Positions 26,169-35,728 of a DNA stretch of 64,000 nt are shown here, piece by piece. This stretch comes from JBLNDJ01 sp050261515. Lineage in GTDB: Bacteria; Acidobacteriota; Terriglobia; Bryobacterales; Bryobacteraceae. The DNA is taken from positions 1 through 64,000 of the forward strand of contig JBLNDJ010000050.1 of NCBI GenBank assembly GCA_050261515.1, given 5' to 3'. The notes beneath the pieces were generated by a model. It was not told the DNA's origin. It made no database searches and saw only the letters and a program-made list of their open reading frames with translations. The position numbers and the translations under genes were made by a program. Numbering within the stretch: position 1 is the stretch's first letter; every line of letters begins with the position of its first letter.

Positions 26169-27011
26169 ATGGCTTCAACCGTTTGGAAGGGCTATCTCAC
26201 CTTCGGGCTCATCTCCGTACCAATCCGTCTGTTCGCGGCCTCGCGGCGCGAGCACGTCAGTTTTCACATGGTCCACAAGACCTGCGGCACGCGCGTCAAG
26301 CAGCAACTCTACTGCCCGCACGACGAGCGCGTCGTCGAACGCAGCGAGATCGTCAAGGGCTACGAGGAATCCAAGGACACCTTCATCGAAATCGACCCCG
26401 AGGAGCTCAAGAAGATCGCCCCGCCGTCCGAGACGAACATGGACATCATCCAGTTCGTCAAGCTCAGCGAGGTGGACCCGCTCTACTTCGACACCTCCTA
26501 CTACGCGCTGCCCGAGGAGCCCGGCCGCAAGGCGTACGACCTGCTGGTCCGCGCGCTCGAAGAGGCCGGCTACGCCGCGCTCGCCAAGCTTTCGATGCAC
26601 CAGCACGAGTACGTCGTGCTGATCCGCCCGCGCGCCGGCGGCCTCACGCTCCACACCATCTATTACCCGAACGAGCTGAACCAGATGAGCGAGTACGGCC
26701 AGCCCGGCCGGATCGAAGTGCGCGAGCAGGAAGTGGAGCTTGCGCGCCGCCTGGTTGAGAACCTAGCCGCGCCGTTCGAGCCCGAGAAGTTCCACGACGA
26801 ATACCAGACCAAGGTGCTCGAGCTGATAGAAGCCAAGCGCGAGCACAAGGAAATCAAGCCCGCGCGCCCGCAGAAACTGGCCCCGGTCGTCGACCTGATG
26901 GAGGCGCTCGAGCGCAGCCTCGCCGCGTCCGGCGGCGGGAAGAAGCCTCCAGCGGTCGCCGAGGAACCCGCGCCCAAGAAGCGCGCGGCGAAGAAGCGCG
27001 GCGCCGCATAG
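26169..27011 (+). CDS. ku: Ku DNA end-binding protein of bacterial NHEJ
   Basis: 280 residues from MASTVWKGYLTFGLISVPIR, the invariant start of bacterial Ku; an upstream ATG adds nine residues without a motif. The beta-barrel core (about 10-250) contains HKTCGTRVKQQLYCPHDERV. The tail is basic and alanine-rich, with a PKKRAAKKRG ending, the kind of lysine-rich extension that helps DNA threading and ligase contact. Ku homodimers hold broken ends for LigD, whose gene is not in this window. Transcribed alone, 62 bases after the MFS gene. Confidence 0.96.
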   Translation: MASTVWKGYLTFGLISVPIRLFAASRREHVSFHMVHKTCGTRVKQQLYCPHDERVVERSEIVKGYEESKDTFIEIDPEELKKIAPPSETNMDIIQFVKLSEVDPLYFDTSYYALPEEPGRKAYDLLVRALEEAGYAALAKLSMHQHEYVVLIRPRAGGLTLHTIYYPNELNQMSEYGQPGRIEVREQEVELARRLVENLAAPFEPEKFHDEYQTKVLELIEAKREHKEIKPARPQKLAPVVDLMEALERSLAASGGGKKPPAVAEEPAPKKRAAKKRGAA

Positions 27012-27027
27012 GGTTTTGCTTACGCCA

Positions 27028-27056
27028 TTGACACGGGCGCGCGCTTCCGGTATAAG
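27028..27056 (+). promoter_or_regulatory. Sigma-70-type promoter of the second receptor operon
   Basis: TTGACA (27028-27033) and TATAAG (27051-27056) are separated by exactly 17 bases. Transcription should start near 27063, 23 bases before the ATG, which is preceded by a purine-rich GAGGGGG. Confidence 0.75.
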
Positions 27057-27085
27057 TTGTGCAAATCGAGTGAGGGGGCCTTTCG

Positions 27086-30000
27086 ATGAGAAAGCTTTGG
27101 GGGGTTGCTGTTCTCGTGCTCCTTGCGCCCGCGTTCGCACACGCGCAGGCGACCTACACCGCTGAGTTGCGCGGCACCGTCAGCGACAGCACCAGCGCCG
27201 TGGTTCCCGGGGCCACTGTCACCATAACCAACGACGCGACGGGCGTTGCGTCCACGGCCAGGACTGACGAGCAAGGGCGCTATTTGTTCCCGGCTCTGCG
27301 GCCCGCCGGGTACACGGTCCGGGTCGAGGCCAAAGGATTCAAGACGGTGGTGCGGCCCAACGTCGTGCTCCGCGTGGGCCAGCAGACTGATCTCGACTTC
27401 GCCATTCAGGTCGGAGAGACGAGCGAGACCGTGGAGGTCACGGCTGAGTCTCCGCTGCTGAACACCATTACGGCGAGCCTCGGCACGGAGGTCACGAACC
27501 GCTACATCATCAACATGCCGCTGCTCGACCGGGGGCTCACGAATCTCACGTTTCTCGCGCCCGGCGTGACCGAAGTGGCCGGCGCAGGCGCCGACGATAT
27601 TCGCGGCACCAACTTCGTCTCCAACGGGCAGCGCAATGGGACGGCCGAGGTGCGCCTTGACGGCGCGCTCTCCACGGTGCCCGAGAGCGGCGAAGGCGGC
27701 AACACCATCGTCAACTATCAGCCTTCGGTCGAGGTCATCCAGGAATTCAAAGTCCAGAACAACAGCTTCTCGGCCGAGTACGGCAACAACGGCGGCACGG
27801 TGATCAACGTCATCACCAAGTCCGGGACCAACGAGTTTCACGGCAGCGGCTGGTGGTTCGCGCGCCGGCCGCGCTTCGACGCGAACGACTTCTTCTCGAA
27901 CCGCGACGGGCAGCCCAAGGGCGACTACAAAAGAGACGAGTGGGGCGGCTCCATCGGCGGGCCGATCAAAAAGCAGAAGGCGTTCTTCTTCTTCGATTTT
28001 CTGAAGACGCGCGACGACTCGCCTTTCACCCTTACCACGACCGTCCCCACGGCCGCGCAGCGCACCGGCGATTTCTCACAGACGTTCAACGACGACGGAT
28101 CGCTGCGCACCATCTACAACCCGTTCGACGTTCACCAGGACGCGGACGGCAACTGGATTCGCGCGCCCTTCGCCGGCAACATCATCCCTGACGCGCTCAT
28201 CGATCCCGTGGCGCGCAAAGTCGCCGCGCTTTACCCCGAACCGACCGGCCCAGGCGACGACATCACCGGCCGTAACAACTACACGCAGAAGCTGGTGAAC
28301 TCCTACCCCGGCTACCAGTTCGACATCAAGCTCGACTACATCGTGACGGACAAGTCGCGCCTGGCGGGCCGCTACAGCCGCGGGCACGCCACGGGAAGCA
28401 CGCCATCGGCCGAAGGCCAGCTCCTCGACGCCGCAACGAATCACGGAACCGATCAGAACGCCGTCATCGAGTACAGTTGGACCGCGACGCCGACTCTGCT
28501 CTGGACCAGCCGCATCGGCATCGACCGCAGCTTCTACAAGCAGACCGCCACCGCGCTTGATCCGGCCACCGTCGGCTTCCCACCGGATCTCAACGCGTAC
28601 TTCGGCCTGAAGCGCTTTCCCGAGATCGGGCCCGAGGAGTACGGCTACCTCGGCCAATCCTGCTGCACCGACACCGTCAAAGGCCAGACGCAGTGGATGT
28701 ACTCGTCGACCATCTCGAAGAACATCGGCAGCCACAACCTGAAATTCGGCGGAGAACAGCGGCAGTCGTTCACGAATTTCTGGCAGCCCGACTACCCCAC
28801 GGGGCAGTTCGGCTTCGAGCGCTCCACCACGATGGCGGACGTCTTCAACCCCGATTCGAGCCAGGGCAACGCCATCGCCGCGCTGCTGCTCGGATGGGGA
28901 ACGAACGGGCACGTGGGCACGCAGCCGCCGGTGGCGGACAAGTCCAAGGACACCGGCTTCTTCATCCAGGACGACTGGAAGGTGAACCAGCGGCTCACGC
29001 TGAACATGGGCCTGCGCTATGAATGGAGCACGCCGTTCACCGAGCGCTTCAACCGGCTCGTGATCGTGGACTATACGGGCGACACCGGGATCGACGTCCC
29101 GGGCCTCGGCCGCCTGCGCGGCACCAGCTACCTTGCCGACGACAAAAAACGGACCGCGAACGTTGACCGGAACAACTTCGGCCCGCGCTTGGGCTTCGCC
29201 TACCGCGTGGACCAGCAGACGGTCGTGCGCGGCGGCGCCGGCGTCTACTACGGCTACAACGTCGCCACGAATTTTCAGTATGTCGGCACGCCCTGGTACA
29301 AGAACGTGCTCGTGTACTTCTCGAAGGACGGGGGACTGTCGCAGTCGGCGTCGCTCTCGAACCCGTTCCCGACCGGCTTCGTCGGCCCGCCCGGCCCGAA
29401 GTACGGCCAGCTTGCGCAGTGGGGCTTCGACAACGGCTACAACCTGAACGACGGCCTGCGCAACGCCGAGATCTACCAGTGGAACATCGGCATCGAGCGG
29501 CAGTTCGCGGGCGACATGCTGGTCGAGGTCAACTACTCCGCGAGCCGCAGCACGCACCTTCCGTTCAACGGCTACGACGGCACACGCAACCGCAACTTCG
29601 TCAACCGCCAGAACCGCGAACAGTATGGCTCCGAAGGCCTCGCCGAACTTGTGGACAACCCGTTCCTCCCGTTCTTCCAGGGCCCGAACGCGATCTTCAA
29701 CGAGCCCGACTCGCTCTACAACGACCCGCAGATCGAGCGCATCTACACGCTGCGCCCGTTCCCGCAGTTCGCCGGGAGCTTCGGCGGCTACCCGCAGTTC
29801 ATCGCCAACGCTCGCTACAACTCGCTGCAGGTCCGCTTCGAAAAACGCTATTCGCACGGGCTGGCGTTCACGGGCAACTACACATTTTCGAAGATGACCG
29901 ACGATAACTCGCTCGGCTTCAATCCGTGGGTGGGCAATCTCCAGACCACCGGAGAGCTTCAGGACCTGACCAACCTGAGCGCGGAAACGTCCGTGAGCGG

Positions 30001-30559
30001 CGTCGATACGCCGCACCGGCTCGCGTTCGCGGTCAGCTACGAGCTGCCCATCGGCCGCGGCAAAGCGGTCGGCCGTGATATGCACCGCGCGCTCGACGCC
30101 GTCGTGGGCGGGTGGCAGGTCAATACGTTTGTGACCTTCCAATCCGGCAATCCCGTGGGTGTCCACATGGCGGAAGCGCGGCTCGCCGACGGCAACCAGC
30201 GGCCCAACGTCTCAGGCAACCCGAAAGGCGCGAGCATACGCGACGTGGTCGATGGCGCCGGCAATTTCTTCAACGTCGATGCGTTCTTTGATCCCGGCGA
30301 CCAGGTGCCCGGCAACGCGCCGCGCTACTTCGCGAACCTGCGCAGCGATGGTATCCGCAACCTCGACGTTTCGTTCTTCAAGGACTTCCGCTTCACCGAG
30401 GCGATGTTTCTCCAGTTGCGCGCCGAGTTCTTCAACTTCACGAATACGCCGCGGTTCGCCATGCCCGACACGAGTTACGGCAGCAGCGACTTCGGGCTGA
30501 TCACGGAGCAGTCGAACCGCTCGCGGCACGGGCAGATCGGGATACGCTTCGTGTGGTGA
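27086..30559 (+). CDS. TonB-dependent receptor with carboxypeptidase-regulatory domain (Oar-like)
   Basis: 1157 residues. A signal peptide ends at AHAQ (about residue 22); a carboxypeptidase-regulatory domain follows (about 28-110, with LRGTVSDSTSAVVPGATVTI), then the plug (NMPLLDRGLTNLTFLAPGV, VRLDGALS) and a barrel ending GQIGIRFVW with the C-terminal aromatic residue. It is a distant paralogue of the receptor at 2119. The stop codon overlaps the next start (GTGA), so it is translated together with the TPR protein and, through it, with the glycosidase at 31730; the unit looks made for uptake and breakdown of a carbohydrate. Confidence 0.93.
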   Translation: MRKLWGVAVLVLLAPAFAHAQATYTAELRGTVSDSTSAVVPGATVTITNDATGVASTARTDEQGRYLFPALRPAGYTVRVEAKGFKTVVRPNVVLRVGQQTDLDFAIQVGETSETVEVTAESPLLNTITASLGTEVTNRYIINMPLLDRGLTNLTFLAPGVTEVAGAGADDIRGTNFVSNGQRNGTAEVRLDGALSTVPESGEGGNTIVNYQPSVEVIQEFKVQNNSFSAEYGNNGGTVINVITKSGTNEFHGSGWWFARRPRFDANDFFSNRDGQPKGDYKRDEWGGSIGGPIKKQKAFFFFDFLKTRDDSPFTLTTTVPTAAQRTGDFSQTFNDDGSLRTIYNPFDVHQDADGNWIRAPFAGNIIPDALIDPVARKVAALYPEPTGPGDDITGRNNYTQKLVNSYPGYQFDIKLDYIVTDKSRLAGRYSRGHATGSTPSAEGQLLDAATNHGTDQNAVIEYSWTATPTLLWTSRIGIDRSFYKQTATALDPATVGFPPDLNAYFGLKRFPEIGPEEYGYLGQSCCTDTVKGQTQWMYSSTISKNIGSHNLKFGGEQRQSFTNFWQPDYPTGQFGFERSTTMADVFNPDSSQGNAIAALLLGWGTNGHVGTQPPVADKSKDTGFFIQDDWKVNQRLTLNMGLRYEWSTPFTERFNRLVIVDYTGDTGIDVPGLGRLRGTSYLADDKKRTANVDRNNFGPRLGFAYRVDQQTVVRGGAGVYYGYNVATNFQYVGTPWYKNVLVYFSKDGGLSQSASLSNPFPTGFVGPPGPKYGQLAQWGFDNGYNLNDGLRNAEIYQWNIGIERQFAGDMLVEVNYSASRSTHLPFNGYDGTRNRNFVNRQNREQYGSEGLAELVDNPFLPFFQGPNAIFNEPDSLYNDPQIERIYTLRPFPQFAGSFGGYPQFIANARYNSLQVRFEKRYSHGLAFTGNYTFSKMTDDNSLGFNPWVGNLQTTGELQDLTNLSAETSVSGVDTPHRLAFAVSYELPIGRGKAVGRDMHRALDAVVGGWQVNTFVTFQSGNPVGVHMAEARLADGNQRPNVSGNPKGASIRDVVDGAGNFFNVDAFFDPGDQVPGNAPRYFANLRSDGIRNLDVSFFKDFRFTEAMFLQLRAEFFNFTNTPRFAMPDTSYGSSDFGLITEQSNRSRHGQIGIRFVW

Positions 30560-31733
30560 CGCCGCTCTGGGCCTTCGCCCTGTACCTTGCCGCGCAGCAA
30601 CCCGACGCGTGCCCGGCCCTCGCACGCCGGGGCGAGGAGGCGGCGCTCCGCAAGGCCGTCGCGCTCCGGCCGTCGGACCCGGTGTGCCTCGCTTCGCTGG
30701 GTGTGGTTCTGGGGATACGCGGCAAGCTTGCCGAATCAAGCGATCTGTTCGAGAAGGCGCTGCGCATGATCCGGAGGACCAGGTCACTCGCCGCAACCTC
30801 GCCAACAATCAGGTCCAGTCCGGCCGTCTGCGCGAGGCCGCGCGCAACCTCGAGATCGTGCGCAGGCGGAACCCTTCGGACAAGGCAGCGGTGCAGCTTT
30901 TGGTTTCGGTCGCCCGCGCACATTACAAGGCGGGCGATTTCGCGGCTGCGGAGACGCTGCTGCGCGATCTGCTCGCCGCGGGCGACCAGCCGGCCGGGGT
31001 TTTCAATCTGCTCGGCTGGTGCTCCTACAAGCAGGGCAAGCTGAAGGACGCGATAGCAGCCATGGATCTCGCGATCGACCGCGAACCCGCCAACGCTGCG
31101 CACTACGTCGATCTCGGGATGATGCTGCTCAGCCACAACCGCGCGTCGGTGGCGCTCGAAGCCGCGAAGAGGGCGCTCGAGGCCGCGCCGGATTCCTACC
31201 CGGCGCTGCTGCTTAAGGCCGTGGCCGAGGCGAAATTGAACCTGCTCGCCGATGCCGCGGAAACATACCGGCGTGCCGCCACAGTGAAGCCGGAAGCGCC
31301 GCAGCCGGTTGTCGCCCGCGGCGTCGTCCTGGCGTCGGCCGGCCGCGTGCCCGAGGCCGCCGCGGCGTTCGAGGAGGCGCTGCGGAAGTTCCCGAACCAG
31401 GCCGTGGTGTACCAGGAGTACGGGAAGTTCCTCGCCGCTCAGGGCGAGCGGGACCGCGCCACCGGATTTCTCGAACGCGCCGTCGCGCTCGACCCCACGG
31501 CCGCCGAAGCGCGCTACGAACTCGGCAGACTCGCGCTCGACGCCGGCAATCCGAAGGACGCCCTGCCGCACCTCGAGGCCGCGGCGAAAAGAAAGCCGCA
31601 AAGCAGTAAGATTCACTTTGCGCTCTCGCGCGCCTACCGCGAGCTCGACCGCCCGGAAGATGCGGCCCGGGAGCTCGCGGCTTTCGAGAAAGCGCGCAAG
31701 GCGGAGAAGAACGTGGTCGAGGTCCCGCAATGA
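30556..31733 (+). pseudogene. TPR protein with a one-base frameshift
   Basis: Two overlapping frames make one TPR protein of about 392 residues. The first frame runs from the GTG at 30556 through FALYLAAQQPDACPALARRG and LFEKALR; the second continues at HDPEDQVTRRNLANNQVQSG and goes on to the stop. Adding one base near 30765 (CTG CGC xAT GAT) restores ALRHDPED, an ordinary TPR turn. The rest shows at least eight TPR units such as GFLERAVALDPTAAEARYEL. It is either a real mutation or a sequencing error; the flanking 4-bp overlaps (GTGA at 30556, ATGA at 31730) are intact, which favours error or a very recent loss. Confidence 0.8.
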
Positions 31734-33424
31734 CACACAAACTCGCAATCGCCGCACTCGCGGCCGGGTCGCTCGCCTGGTCGCAGCCCGCTCAGAACTG
31801 GACGCACAAGGTCCGCATCGGCGGCCACTCGCTCCGGCTCGACCGCGTGGACGAGATCGTCCGCAGCGCCACCGAAACCAACGTCTACGGAATAGAGACG
31901 GACAACGACATCACCGGCCGCTACGAAAGCTTCCTCGATCCCGCCGAGAAGCTGAAGGCGATCCGCGCGGTCGCTGAGAAGGCTCACGCGGCGGGCAACA
32001 AGGCATTCGTCTACATCGCCGGTCTCGAATGCATCACCGCCAACGCCGACCGCGCGCCGCATAGCTTCTTCAAAGACCATCCCGACTGGGTCCAGCGCAA
32101 GCTCACCGGCGAGCCCGCCGTGTTCGGCGGAGGCACCGCGTTCTGGATCGCCAAGGGCGACGAGGACGTCTGGATCTCACCCTATGCCGCCGAGTGGCGG
32201 AAGATCTACATGCAGCGCGTGCGCGAGATCGCGGGCACCGGCATCGACGGCATCTACGTCGACATCCCGTACTGGATGACCCACTTCGACGGCTGGGAGG
32301 ATTCCTGGGCCAGCTTCGACGACTACACGGTCGCGGCGTTCAAGGCGCGCACGGGCCTCGACGCGAAGAAAGACATCAAGCCCGGCGACTTCAACGATCC
32401 CGGCTTCCGCCGCTGGATCGACTTCCGCATCGACACCCTCACCGAGTTCATGCGCGAGATCGATGCGAACGTCAAGGCCGTCAACCGTGAGTGCATGACC
32501 ATCGCCGAGATCTACCCCGGCATCGAGGAAGAGGCGGTGCGGGTCGGCTCGGACGTGTACGACATGTACCGCGTGGTGGACGTCATCGCGCACGAGTACG
32601 AATACGGGGGCGGCCATCACACGGCCGCGTCGAAGACGCAGGACGACTGGTTCCACTACATGACCGGCATGCTCACGTTCCGCGCCTTCGCTGAGGGCAA
32701 GGCCTCCTGGATGCTGAGCTACTCCTGGGATGGCGAGAAGAACGTGGACCGCAAGGATGCGATGAAGAACCTGTTCGCCGCGCAGCTCACCGCCGGGACG
32801 AATCCGTGGGACGCGCGCGGCCACGTGATGTCCGGGTCGAACGACATGGCCACCCGGAAGGCGATCTTCGGCTGGATCCGCGATCACGAGAAGACGTTCT
32901 ACACGCCGCGAACGCCGATCGATCCCGTTGGCGTCTACTTCTCGCCGAGCACGCGGAATTACCATCCCCGCGAGTTCACCGATGCCTACCGCGCCGCGAT
33001 GGAGCGGCTCATGCAGGCCCACATCGAGACGCAGGTGGTGACGCCGCGGACGCTCGGGGCGTTCCGGGGGCGCTTCCTGATCGTGCCGGACGCCGGCGTG
33101 CTTGCAAACGAGAACCTCGATGCTTACAAGGGGAAGCTGCTGACTGGGGCGCAAATTCCCGGGGGCTGGCGGGGCGCGGTGGAGGTCAAGGCTTCGCCCG
33201 GGGTCGCAACGCAGATCGCCCGCGTGAACGGCCGTACGCACGTCTTCCTCGTGAATTTCCTCGGGCGGAAAACCGATGCGGCGTTTTCCTTCGAATCCGG
33301 CTCGAAGGCCTTCGCGCTCGACTACCTCGGCGAGACGCGCGAGCTCGAAACCAAACGCGAAGGCGGGCGGCTCACCTGCGCGCTACCGCAACTCGACAAA
33401 GCCGCCGTGGTCTGGGTGGAGTAG
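31730..33424 (+). CDS. Secreted TIM-barrel glycosidase-like protein
   Basis: 564 residues with a short signal peptide ending SLAWSQ. The sequence alternates helices and short strands as in a TIM barrel: YGIETDND, KAFVYIAGLE, GIDGIYVDIPYW and CMTIAEIYPG, a pattern of hypothetical glycosyl hydrolases (GHL-type and alpha-amylase-like). Asp in YVDIPYW and Glu in IAEIYPG are candidate catalytic residues by position; I cannot assign a GH family. A C-terminal beta-domain (about 460-564) ends KAAVVWVE. Coupled by ATGA to the TPR gene, it is the presumed enzyme of the receptor operon. Confidence 0.75.
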   Translation: MTHKLAIAALAAGSLAWSQPAQNWTHKVRIGGHSLRLDRVDEIVRSATETNVYGIETDNDITGRYESFLDPAEKLKAIRAVAEKAHAAGNKAFVYIAGLECITANADRAPHSFFKDHPDWVQRKLTGEPAVFGGGTAFWIAKGDEDVWISPYAAEWRKIYMQRVREIAGTGIDGIYVDIPYWMTHFDGWEDSWASFDDYTVAAFKARTGLDAKKDIKPGDFNDPGFRRWIDFRIDTLTEFMREIDANVKAVNRECMTIAEIYPGIEEEAVRVGSDVYDMYRVVDVIAHEYEYGGGHHTAASKTQDDWFHYMTGMLTFRAFAEGKASWMLSYSWDGEKNVDRKDAMKNLFAAQLTAGTNPWDARGHVMSGSNDMATRKAIFGWIRDHEKTFYTPRTPIDPVGVYFSPSTRNYHPREFTDAYRAAMERLMQAHIETQVVTPRTLGAFRGRFLIVPDAGVLANENLDAYKGKLLTGAQIPGGWRGAVEVKASPGVATQIARVNGRTHVFLVNFLGRKTDAAFSFESGSKAFALDYLGETRELETKREGGRLTCALPQLDKAAVVWVE

Positions 33425-33846
33425 TCTCTCCGGCGCCCAAGAGCACGGGACCCGCCTGGAGTCGATCAGGACGAGGCGGTACTCGCCGCGCTCTCTGGCC
33501 CTCGCGTAGCCGGGACGCCGGAAATCGAGAATGTACCCGAATTCCTGCGGCGAACCAAGATTGTCTTTGGACATATTCAGCGTGCTACGCGCACCGTTAA
33601 CCGGCGGTTCAATTTAGTACCAGAAGCCGTCGCGGCGCTCGGCGGGCCAATCGCGAGGGGACTGACCCCAACGCGGTGAGTGGTGCGCCGTTCGGTGACA
33701 GTCAATTACGCGCCGCCACGCGCGCGTGCGGCGTGCAACGTCATCCCCGCGCGCGTGGGAGGCGGGTATATACTGTGCAGTACACGCGGTACCCAGCCGT
33801 TTCCGGCGATCTTCGCCGAAGCCGGGTACCATTACCACGCCGAAGT
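33425..33846. other. Gene-free stretch with a possible small relic and a GC-rich dyad
   Basis: About 420 bases between two convergent genes. On the reverse strand a 63-codon frame (33383-33574, MSKDNLGSPQEFGYILDF) looks protein-like but has no ribosome site and overlaps the 3' end of the glycosidase gene, so I treat it as a possible relic. A palindromic GC-rich segment at 33711-33733 lies past the end of the minus-strand gene and could stop its transcription. Nothing else was recognised. Confidence 0.4.
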
Positions 33847-34803
33847 TCACGGGCAACTCGGTGCAATCAGATCGGACCCTCGCACACGGCTTCCGGTCGT
33901 GGTCGCAGCTTCCAGGAACACGGCTTTGTCGAAGCAACCGGTCCCGGTGTCTTGCATCTGAAACAGGAGGTACATATCGGGTCTGCTATCACCGTTAACA
34001 TCATCAACGATATAGGCGATAGCATGCCCGCTGTTCCTGCCGAGCCTGGCGCTTGCGGGGTCAACCGTGCTTGCGTCGAAGGTGGCGGTTCCGAGGACGG
34101 CAACGTAAACTGGACCGCTGGTTTTCGGACTAACGGGGTTTGGCGCTGGAATACCCGGCGAGACGTCAACCGTCACACCCGTGAAAGTCGTCGGCGCCTG
34201 GCCAGCGGTCAACCGGGACATCGTGTAGAGGTCTCCGCCCAAATCCGGGCATAGCTCGGCCATCGTCTCCGCGGCCTCCTCGTGAGCAGCGTAGATTTCA
34301 TCATCGGTGGCACCGGGTGGGATCGGAGGCAAAAAGACGTTGTCGACCTTTAGGTCCCCGGCGATCCAGTAGGCGGCCGGCCCCGGCGCCAGAGGGCTTC
34401 TGAAAGAGAACGTCATAGTGTCACCCGGCCGGAGCGGGTTGGCCAGAGGTGGGATCATTCCGTCGTCCGGGGTCCCGAGAACAATCGCGTAGGCCTCCCA
34501 CGAGTATTCATTTGGATCTTTAGAGGCATCCCTCAACAGCAAAGCGCCTGCCCATCCGGTAGGCTGCGATTGGGAAGCTATCGGAGGAGAGACCGTCACC
34601 ATGAACCTCTCAAGGTCCTTCTTGCCGGTGTTCTGGACGGTGTACGTGTAGGTGTACAGGCCAGTTCCTTGTTCGAACGAGGTCTGTAGAGTCACTGTGG
34701 CATCAACGCCCTGTAGAGGCGATGTAGGACACGAGGAGCCTTGCGCCGACAACCCCGTGACCAGCCCAAAGATCAGAAATGCAGCCACCTGGACACACCT
34801 CAT
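33847..34803 (-). CDS. Secreted protein with a calcium-loop C-terminal domain, function unknown
   Basis: 318 residues from an ATG preceded by AGAAAGGAG; the longer frame lacks a ribosome site. A signal peptide (VQVAAFLIFGLVTGLSAQ) is followed by a beta-rich domain (about 25-180, with YTYTYTVQNTGKKDLERF) and a C-terminal module with VAVLGTATFDASTVDPASA and a DVNGDSRPDM calcium loop, then LLFQMQDTG. This last module occurs in many secreted proteins of environmental bacteria, often just before a sorting tail, though none is seen here. Base composition is less GC-rich than in the neighbours. It is preceded by another secreted protein gene on the same strand. Confidence 0.75.
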   Translation of the reverse strand: MRCVQVAAFLIFGLVTGLSAQGSSCPTSPLQGVDATVTLQTSFEQGTGLYTYTYTVQNTGKKDLERFMVTVSPPIASQSQPTGWAGALLLRDASKDPNEYSWEAYAIVLGTPDDGMIPPLANPLRPGDTMTFSFRSPLAPGPAAYWIAGDLKVDNVFLPPIPPGATDDEIYAAHEEAAETMAELCPDLGGDLYTMSRLTAGQAPTTFTGVTVDVSPGIPAPNPVSPKTSGPVYVAVLGTATFDASTVDPASARLGRNSGHAIAYIVDDVNGDSRPDMYLLFQMQDTGTGCFDKAVFLEAATTTGSRVRGSDLIAPSCP

Positions 34804-34927
34804 CACTATCTCCTTTCTAGCCTGACTGGCTAAGGGAGTCCTTGTACGTGCCAATGAGTCGCGAATGGCGCCGCTGGGCTCTCTCGGAACTCCGGGAAAC
34901 CGAGGCAAGTGCGTTGGTCGTCGGGGT

Positions 34928-35602
34928 CTAGGCAACTATGACGGATAGCACTTGCAAGGGCCCTCCAGTATTCCCGTGATGATTCTGATCGTGGAGGGTA
35001 GACGCGCTGAATTCATACCCCTCCCCAATAGTCGGCAACTCCGAAAATCCGGAGAACACGACTCCAATCGCAAATGTTCGGGGCGTGATCACGTGCCCCG
35101 GCTTGCTCCCGGCGAGGGTGAGATCCACTCTCCCGCCCTCTTCAGACGCCACGTAGTCGAAGTCCAGGTAACCCGTTGGGCCGCTGTTGGCTCCAGCAAA
35201 GTCCGCGCACCGCGTGCCGTCAGGCAGGCAGCTAACGCCAGGCCGTACCAAATGACCTGCGCCTCGCCCGGGGTTATTGTGTGCGTGACCTCCAGAGAAA
35301 TCCACGGGTTGAATGCTCAACGCGATGTCGCAGTCTGTGAGACGCTGCCCCATCGAATCGACACAGGCGGCAGACAGCAATAGCCTGAATTCTTCGCGCC
35401 CGTTGATATTTCTTGAACTGAAATTACTGGGTCTGACCGTAAGATCGAATGCGCAGAAGCTGTCTTGCGCACTGTTGGTTGCGGCCGGCGCTCTCGTTAG
35501 CGTTCTGGAATCGACGACCACTGTTCCGTCCCACGCGAGAGATACAGCTGAAATCGACAGTAACAGCAGCAAAATTTTAGTGCCGCCCTTAGGGGATGTC
35601 AA
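34928..35602 (-). CDS. Secreted protein of unknown function
   Basis: 224 residues. The start is taken as the TTG at 35602, which gives a good signal peptide (TKILLLLLSISAVSLA with two lysines before it). The mature part has five cysteines (SFCAFDL, AACVDS, TDCDIAL, SCLPDGTRC) that could form disulphides, a glycine/asparagine/histidine-rich centre (GGHAHNNPGRGAGH) and the ending QVLSVIVA. I recognise no family. Codon use and GC content differ from the surrounding genes. It lies 124 bases upstream of the other secreted protein and is probably co-transcribed with it. The TTG coincides with a promoter-like TTGACA, so the true start is uncertain. Confidence 0.6.
   Translation of the reverse strand: MTSPKGGTKILLLLLSISAVSLAWDGTVVVDSRTLTRAPAATNSAQDSFCAFDLTVRPSNFSSRNINGREEFRLLLSAACVDSMGQRLTDCDIALSIQPVDFSGGHAHNNPGRGAGHLVRPGVSCLPDGTRCADFAGANSGPTGYLDFDYVASEEGGRVDLTLAGSKPGHVITPRTFAIGVVFSGFSELPTIGEGYEFSASTLHDQNHHGNTGGPLQVLSVIVA
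35574..35602 (-). promoter_or_regulatory. Sigma-70-like promoter overlapping the start of the 34928-35602 gene
   Basis: On the reverse strand TTGACA (35602-35597) and TAAAAT (35579-35574) are 17 bases apart. The match is as good as the other promoters in the window, but it falls inside the signal-peptide codons of the gene as called, so one of the two readings may be wrong. Confidence 0.45.
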
Positions 35603-35728
35603 GGCCTTATTTTCTGTCTTACTTCTGCCTTAATTTTCTCCAGTCCGTTCGGTCATCGGACACCGGACCAGAGGAGCCTGTTCAACTCTAGCGCCCCGGA
35701 CGAACTGGCCGGGCGCTACCCTCAAGTC

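Noticed and set aside
28076..30166. Open frame of 696 codons antisense to the second receptor
   Set aside because: No ribosome site, domain or membrane pattern; composition is that of a shadow frame.
33383..33574. 63-codon minus-strand frame near the glycosidase end
   Set aside because: Looks protein-like but has no ribosome site, overlaps a real gene and matches nothing I know; kept only as a possible relic.
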